Source: Methanoregula sp. (GTDB lineage: Archaea > Halobacteriota > Methanomicrobia > Methanomicrobiales > Methanospirillaceae). Taken from it: DNA of 10,181 bases. The stretch is taken from assembly GCA_028711405.1 (NCBI GenBank), contig JAQTSH010000043.1:1-10181 (forward strand), read 5' to 3'. This document shows positions 7,001 through 10,181 of this stretch, piece by piece (the first letter of the stretch is position 1; each line of letters opens with the position of its first letter). The notes under the pieces are model-generated. The model saw nothing but the letters and a program-made list of their open reading frames with translations. It had not been told where the DNA came from and did not search any database. A program made the position numbers and the translations under genes.

Positions 7001-8989
7001 TTTGGGTTCCTTGACAAGAACGCCAATCATATCGCAGATCCCGATGAACCCAGCGGGTATGCAATAAACGAACATGGTCGTCATCTGGCAGATCCCATTT
7101 ACCTCTTCAGTGACCGGAGTGATGTGGACCTCACCCTTTCAACACGACCGGATAAACCTGCCGGAAATGGTGTGAACCTTACTTCGAACCGGGGGACCAT
7201 CAACCGGGCAGACCAATTTTCCCTGACGGTGCAGGGAGCGCCAAATACCGACTACTGGGTCTGGGTCAAAGACACGCAGGGCTTTGCTGACGCAGGGGGT
7301 TATAATGCGCGCCCCCCCACTATCGTCCCATACCAGGCGGGGATCCTGTTGGACACAACAACTAGCCCGACATATGGCAGTCAATATACCCCGCAGGGTA
7401 GTTCAGTCACCGTGAACGAACTCGTTCCGCACGGATGGCTCAACGGCACGGAATACTATGCGAAGGTACGGACAAATAACAATGGCATCCGGGTCTTTGA
7501 GTGGACGACAGCGAATGTCACAAAAGCGCAGGCGTATACATTCCGGGTAGAGAACAAGTCCCCCACGGGCACCTATTCGTCCGACGAAGCCACAGTAAAC
7601 GTCAGAGCGGGATCCATGATAATCACTGCGGCGTGCGGGAACAGTGCCTACTTCGGCGACGAGATCCGGTTAGCGGGTGTCAACACTGAAACAATGACCA
7701 CATACGTGTTTATCACCGGTAAAAACCTTGCACAATACGGGGCACAGATACAATCAGCTGACCCACGATACAGCATGGTTATTGATGGCATTCCATCGAC
7801 ATTCCAGCAAGTGAGCGTTCAGGACGATCACACGTGGGAATGGCGGTGGGGTACCATGTGCGTTGCACTCGATCCGGGTTTCTACACAATCTATGCGGTG
7901 AGTAACCCACGGAATGCAATGCCTGAAAACCAGATGTATACCCTATCCGCCAATTTCACCCTCGAACTCAAGAAACCGTTCGTTACAGCATCTGTCCAAC
8001 CGATCACCTACGTAAAGGACGATCCTGAACAATTCAATCCCAAACCCCTGCATATACGGGGAGTGGCGACAGGTTCACCAACAGTAGGGATCCAATGTTG
8101 GATTCTCGGGGAGAATTATGCTGTTACAATACAGAATGGCATCAGTTACAACACCAGTTATGACTACACGCTTACCCCTGAAAGGCTATCTTCTCTTGCA
8201 CCCGGAAAGTACTTTGTTGCCGTCCAGCATCCGATGGAAAACAACCAGTTCGATATCTACCGAAATGGTGACATGGTTTTCAATAAGCAACTCGGAAGAT
8301 CTATAAACCCAATCGGTACCATGATCTTCTCACTTCTTGGTGCAGGAAGCCTGAAAAGTTCAGAAGCCGCAGAAGCACTTGTCCAGGCAATTAATGACCC
8401 GAACATTGACGATACCTGTGTCACCCTCTCCTTCTGGATCGCTGAGAACGGCACTGCTCCACCGGTCGAGGACTCGATTGCGCTCTCACCGGGTTGGAAC
8501 TTTATCTCAGTGCCAAAGAAACTCGCCGCGGGTTCCAACAATGCCACGATCTTCAGCGATGTGAACACCGAGATGCACACCATCTGGATCTACAACGGTT
8601 CAATAAGAGCATGGCAGGGTATGGCTGCAAGCGACAAAGTGAAAGTCCTTGACGGGATATGGATCTATTCCAACCGTTCCATGTCCGTGCCACTCAATTT
8701 CGAGAACAGCACGGCAAACCCACAGTTGCCCGCGACCAAGACGCTCTATCCCGGTTGGAACTCCATCGGGTACTCGGATGTATCACCATCTTCTGCCCAC
8801 GACACGCTCGTGAGTATTGACCCGGCATGGTCAACCCTGATTGGATTTGACGCTTCACACGGACTCTATGAGACCTCAATCATCCGGGGCGGCAGCTCAA
8901 CCCATGCAGATTCACGGTTACTCTACCCGGGTAAAGGGTACTGGGTCTTTGTTTCAACACAAGCAGAACTCTCGGCAATCGGGGCATGA
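4082..8989 (+). CDS. Secreted NHL-PKD-S-layer-like surface protein (DUF3821 type), 1635 aa
   Basis: A giant cell-surface protein. Residues 1-29 are a signal peptide (basic start, hydrophobic core, cleavage probably at VSA|VT). Residues 96-372 are six NHL repeats of 47 residues, with YGV...D.SGNVYV.D..NNRIQKF in each, predicted to fold as a six-bladed beta-propeller. Residues 379-458 are a PKD domain (APLTVQFTD, WNWSFGDG, HTYTTTGSYTVSLNATN). From about 461 to 1456 the protein follows the DUF3821 S-layer architecture: GATVFIGEQGLNLTPAQ, GWWASSANI, two Ig-like units with YHIWVSGTSSMSG and YWVWVKDTQGF, then LKKPFVTAS, ILGENYAV and GAGSLKSSEAAEALVQAIND. Between the units is a beta domain with the EF-hand-like loop DKNANHIADPDEP (978-990). 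Residues 1461-1635 are a duplicated module (PGWNFISVP at 1470, PGWNSIGYS at 1557). There is no C-terminal membrane helix or PGF-type sorting tail, unlike many archaeal surface proteins. Numerous N-x-S/T sequons suggest glycosylation. The part up to the NHL repeats is visibly more AT-rich than the rest, suggesting a fused module. Whether it forms the lattice or decorates it is unknown. Confidence 0.9.
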   Translation: MNRSGLVKYTLLFSFALLCMTCLFGGVSAVTEESTGNPGNQMMNSSMFNDTVQLNAHDQNITSHMLTMNDISSEVGSVLPDTPDISSESSSESYVFVTKWGNFGSGDGQFSVPYGVVVDTSGNVYVTEIENNRIQKFNSSGTFLAKWGTQGSGDGQFQHPEGVTIDPSGNVYVADTHNHRIQKFSSTGSFLAKWGSNGSADGQFYYPTGVAFDSSGNVYVCDSWNNRIQKFNSSGSFITKWGSNGSANGQFTFPYGVTVDVTGNVYVVDTNNYRIQKFNSNGTFLAKWGSSGSGDGQFQNPFHGAVDSTGNVYVADRDNNRIQKFNSSGRFLATLGTQGSGDGELWNPFGVAVDSTGNVYVADTNNCRIQKFAQEILLAANFSANVTSGIAPLTVQFTDRSTGSPTSWNWSFGDGSLSSLQHPAHTYTTTGSYTVSLNATNAGGSNITTRIQYIAVTGSSATFYAVNTSISQGATVFIGEQGLNLTPAQNSFAAAAGYQPTMIGWWASSANIESSIPTAVVALTSPTNQSMMISYAAFGSHYGNWYVVNFATGYGSTIGGAFITVKDPQLALDIWDFSQNSAVGGVSVSGKSVVRGDLLGFKINTNMDTAINQPNLRSGGISGTDVNYWADIKVKTDQGNTFTALLNMYCQPIPVTHQVINSSSWSWGNSTTASGSWSTSALDRTGQFAYPPGTYTVTVESMLNGMRNNYKSGGADYTGKTVSAPQTVTIQSNSLVATVDKQSVTTGNSFAVTIEGRPRTVYHIWVSGTSSMSGGNGAQPPMIARYQAGVTTDTYLPSMPLPYINPSSFGNNNGGYLFQNSGSWGISGTVWADVAHGYYSYTHPSTMDILGNGTALYANVTLSGMGNRTVEFTTNNWTKPGVYKIRVEQNFGSEYMPVYKRAEVLVAVNDSMPQSYYTHQVSGVVGYDHSLSGTVYVQAFNQTPKTSIQPIYETTPGTDNRYNMPLTAELVWIFGFLDKNANHIADPDEPSGYAINEHGRHLADPIYLFSDRSDVDLTLSTRPDKPAGNGVNLTSNRGTINRADQFSLTVQGAPNTDYWVWVKDTQGFADAGGYNARPPTIVPYQAGILLDTTTSPTYGSQYTPQGSSVTVNELVPHGWLNGTEYYAKVRTNNNGIRVFEWTTANVTKAQAYTFRVENKSPTGTYSSDEATVNVRAGSMIITAACGNSAYFGDEIRLAGVNTETMTTYVFITGKNLAQYGAQIQSADPRYSMVIDGIPSTFQQVSVQDDHTWEWRWGTMCVALDPGFYTIYAVSNPRNAMPENQMYTLSANFTLELKKPFVTASVQPITYVKDDPEQFNPKPLHIRGVATGSPTVGIQCWILGENYAVTIQNGISYNTSYDYTLTPERLSSLAPGKYFVAVQHPMENNQFDIYRNGDMVFNKQLGRSINPIGTMIFSLLGAGSLKSSEAAEALVQAINDPNIDDTCVTLSFWIAENGTAPPVEDSIALSPGWNFISVPKKLAAGSNNATIFSDVNTEMHTIWIYNGSIRAWQGMAASDKVKVLDGIWIYSNRSMSVPLNFENSTANPQLPATKTLYPGWNSIGYSDVSPSSAHDTLVSIDPAWSTLIGFDASHGLYETSIIRGGSSTHADSRLLYPGKGYWVFVSTQAELSAIGA
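4367..5197 (+). repeat. Six in-frame NHL repeats, 141-bp period
   Basis: Copies begin at 4367, 4508, 4649, 4790, 4931 and 5072; the last is cut to 126 bp where the PKD linker begins. All carry near-identical DNA around (A)ATCGGATCCAGAAGTT and GGCAATGTCTA. Copies 1/2 and 5/6 share identical runs of 34 nt (4472-4505 and 5036-5069) and about 23 nt, far above the average between copies. Confidence 0.9.
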
Positions 8990-8997
8990 GGACCATC

Positions 8998-9816
8998 ATG
9001 AAAGAGCACAAGGGAACGTACCTCAGATTCAGTTTCATCATCTTCGGTATCCTGGGATTGGTCGCTCTCGCGGGTGCAGTCCTCCCTCCACCAATTCCCT
9101 GTGAAGTGTACGGTTCCATCTCTATCAACGGGCATGATGCACCCCCCGGCACGGTCATCAATGCATCCATTGATAACCAGAGTCGCGGGTCAATCACGAC
9201 CACACAAGCAGGTATCTTCGGCGGCACGGGGATCTTCGTTGCACGGTTAACGGTCAGGGGCATTGACGGTGATGACGGAAAAACTATCGCATTTTCCATC
9301 AATGATATACTCGCAAACGAGACCGTAGTTTTTCACGGAGGTACAACATACCACCAGAACCTGACCGCGCGCATCCCCGGTCCCAACCCGACCGCTCATT
9401 TCACGGTGAACCGATCGATTGGACTTGCTCCGGTGACCATCCTGTTCACAGACACCTCCAACTGCGTCAACACGATGAGCCGTCTTTGGGCTTTCGGGAA
9501 TGGAAACACTTCAGCACTGGAGAACCCGGCATACACGTACCGGAAAGCCGGAAATTATACCGCGCTCCTCACAGTAACAAACAGTACCGGAACGAACACG
9601 ACCGTTCCGGGGCAGAATATCACCTTCTATCCCAAAGGCGACTTCAACCACAACTGGGAAGTGGATATCGGCGATGTCACACTCGTTGCGTATATGGTTG
9701 TGGGGCGTGCGCCGGTCATTCTTCCGGATGCGGACTTCAATGACAACGGGTTTGTCGACATTGGAGACGCCGCAAAGATCGCATGGTTCAAGGTGGGGAA
9801 AGTAAAGGAACTATAG
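8998..9816 (+). CDS. Secreted PKD-dockerin protein, partner of the S-layer-like protein
   Basis: A 272-residue secreted protein. Residues 1-27 form a signal peptide (hydrophobic core IIFGILGLVALAGA). Residues about 31-124 are a beta-rich domain beginning PPPIPCEVYGSISINGHDAP, also present in the gene that follows. Residues 130-210 are a PKD domain in which the usual W.FGDG is WAFGNGN. Residues 213-272 are a type I dockerin with two calcium loops: DFNHNWEVDIGD (215-226) and DFNDNGFVDIGD (246-257), each followed by an F-like helix. Dockerins bind cohesin domains in calcium-dependent assemblies; no cohesin is visible here. GAGG (8988-8991) sits 6 nt before the ATG at 8998 and overlaps the upstream stop; an alternative ATG at 8986 overlaps that stop as ATGA. 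Either way translation is likely coupled to the preceding gene. Confidence 0.88.
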   Translation: MKEHKGTYLRFSFIIFGILGLVALAGAVLPPPIPCEVYGSISINGHDAPPGTVINASIDNQSRGSITTTQAGIFGGTGIFVARLTVRGIDGDDGKTIAFSINDILANETVVFHGGTTYHQNLTARIPGPNPTAHFTVNRSIGLAPVTILFTDTSNCVNTMSRLWAFGNGNTSALENPAYTYRKAGNYTALLTVTNSTGTNTTVPGQNITFYPKGDFNHNWEVDIGDVTLVAYMVVGRAPVILPDADFNDNGFVDIGDAAKIAWFKVGKVKEL

Positions 9817-9867
9817 AAGACGAAGTCGAATGATCGCGCAGAAATGTCGCTGATCGATACACAAAAG

Positions 9868-9923
9868 AGTGTTCATGGCGGGTTTCCCACAGAAACCCAT
9901 GAATATGTGATATTCATAGCAGG
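9868..9923 (+). ncRNA. 56-nt structured element, copy A
   Basis: It lies between the dockerin-protein gene and its paralogue, 24 nt before the latter's ATG. Stem 1: GGGTTT (9880-9885) with AAACCC (9893-9898), 7-nt loop CCCACAG, extended past a GGC bulge by TTCAT (9872-9876) with ATGAA (9899-9903). Stem 2: ATGAATAT (9899-9906) with ATATTCAT (9910-9917), 3-nt loop. The outer part of stem 1 and stem 2 share 9899-9903, so they are alternatives. All eight differences from copy B keep pairing or fall in loops. The position suggests a role in expression of the next gene, but a dispersed repeat is equally possible. Confidence 0.55.
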
Positions 9924-9947
9924 ATAAATACAGGATCGTGGAATAGT

Positions 9948-10181
9948 ATGAACAGAAACCGGATCATTATCGTAATCGGACTATCCATTCTTGTATTGGT
10001 TGCGGTGGTCAGTGCAGCGGAGATTCCACCGTTCCCCTGCGAATTTTACGGGCAGGTTAATATTAACGGGCAACCGGCACCGGTAGGTGCACTTATCGAA
10101 GCGAAGATCAACGGCCAGACTGCCGGTTCACTGACGACAACCGCTCCCGGAGCCTACGGCGGACCCGGAACATTTGACACC
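9948..10181 (+). CDS. Secreted paralogue of the PKD-dockerin protein, N-terminal part
   Basis: An open frame of 78 codons running off the right edge. Residues 1-24 or so form a signal peptide (MNRNRIIIVIGLSILVLVAV, then VSAAE). The mature start IPPFPCEFYGQVNINGQPAP aligns with PPPIPCEVYGSISINGHDAP of the preceding gene, and the alignment continues through GSLTTTAPGAYGGPGTFD versus GSITTTQAGIFGGTGIFV, sharing the Cys and the GG turn. PKD and dockerin domains may follow beyond the window; that is inference. The ATG is preceded by a weak GGA 5 nt upstream. It lies 131 bases after the dockerin gene, with structured-element copy A between. Confidence 0.85.
   Translation, partial: MNRNRIIIVIGLSILVLVAVVSAAEIPPFPCEFYGQVNINGQPAPVGALIEAKINGQTAGSLTTTAPGAYGGPGTFDT

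Noticed and set aside
9922..9932. TATA-like GATAAATACA as promoter of the last gene
   Set aside because: Initiation about 25 bases downstream would fall at or inside the start codon region, leaving no leader, and it overlaps the end of the conserved element.

Overview
The window looks like part of the chromosome of a methanogenic archaeon of the Methanomicrobiales, perhaps close to Methanoregula. The evidence is a very large secreted protein with the DUF3821 S-layer architecture typical of that order, a dockerin-carrying PKD protein beside it, a small flavin split-barrel protein of a type common in methanogens, and archaeal TATA/BRE-like promoters. The genus is inference.

Left part (1-3027, minus strand): a gene running off the left edge (1-139, tentative); about 0.7 kb without a convincing gene (140-850), rich in G and C tracts, hairpins and a 25-bp imperfect inverted repeat; a class I SAM-dependent methyltransferase (851-1600); an MscS-family mechanosensitive channel (1795-2670); and a 77-residue protein built on three 13-residue repeats (2794-3027). 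The last two may be co-transcribed. A divergent promoter region (3028-3143) separates them from a plus-strand FMN-binding split-barrel protein (3144-3548).

Middle (3549-4081): about 530 bases without a firm gene. It holds a T-rich terminator-like run, copy B of a 56-nt structured element on the minus strand, a second G-tract/hairpin zone, a doubtful 40-codon ORF, and the AT-rich promoter/leader of the large surface-protein gene.

Right part (4082-10181, plus strand): a surface-protein cluster. The first gene encodes a 1635-residue secreted protein with six NHL repeats (a predicted beta-propeller), a PKD domain, a long DUF3821-type S-layer region containing an EF-hand-like loop, and a duplicated C-terminal 'GWN' module instead of a visible C-terminal membrane anchor. 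The second gene overlaps its end or starts just after it, and encodes a secreted protein with a short beta-rich domain, a PKD domain and a C-terminal type I dockerin. After 131 bases holding copy A of the structured element comes the start of a paralogue of the second protein. The three genes probably build or decorate the cell surface.

The most interesting signal is the structured element pair (9868-9923 plus; 3598-3653 minus). The copies match at 48 of 56 positions, and all eight differences either lie in loops or keep base pairing, through G-U wobbles or one compensated pair. This points to selection on an RNA structure, and two of its stems compete for the same strand.
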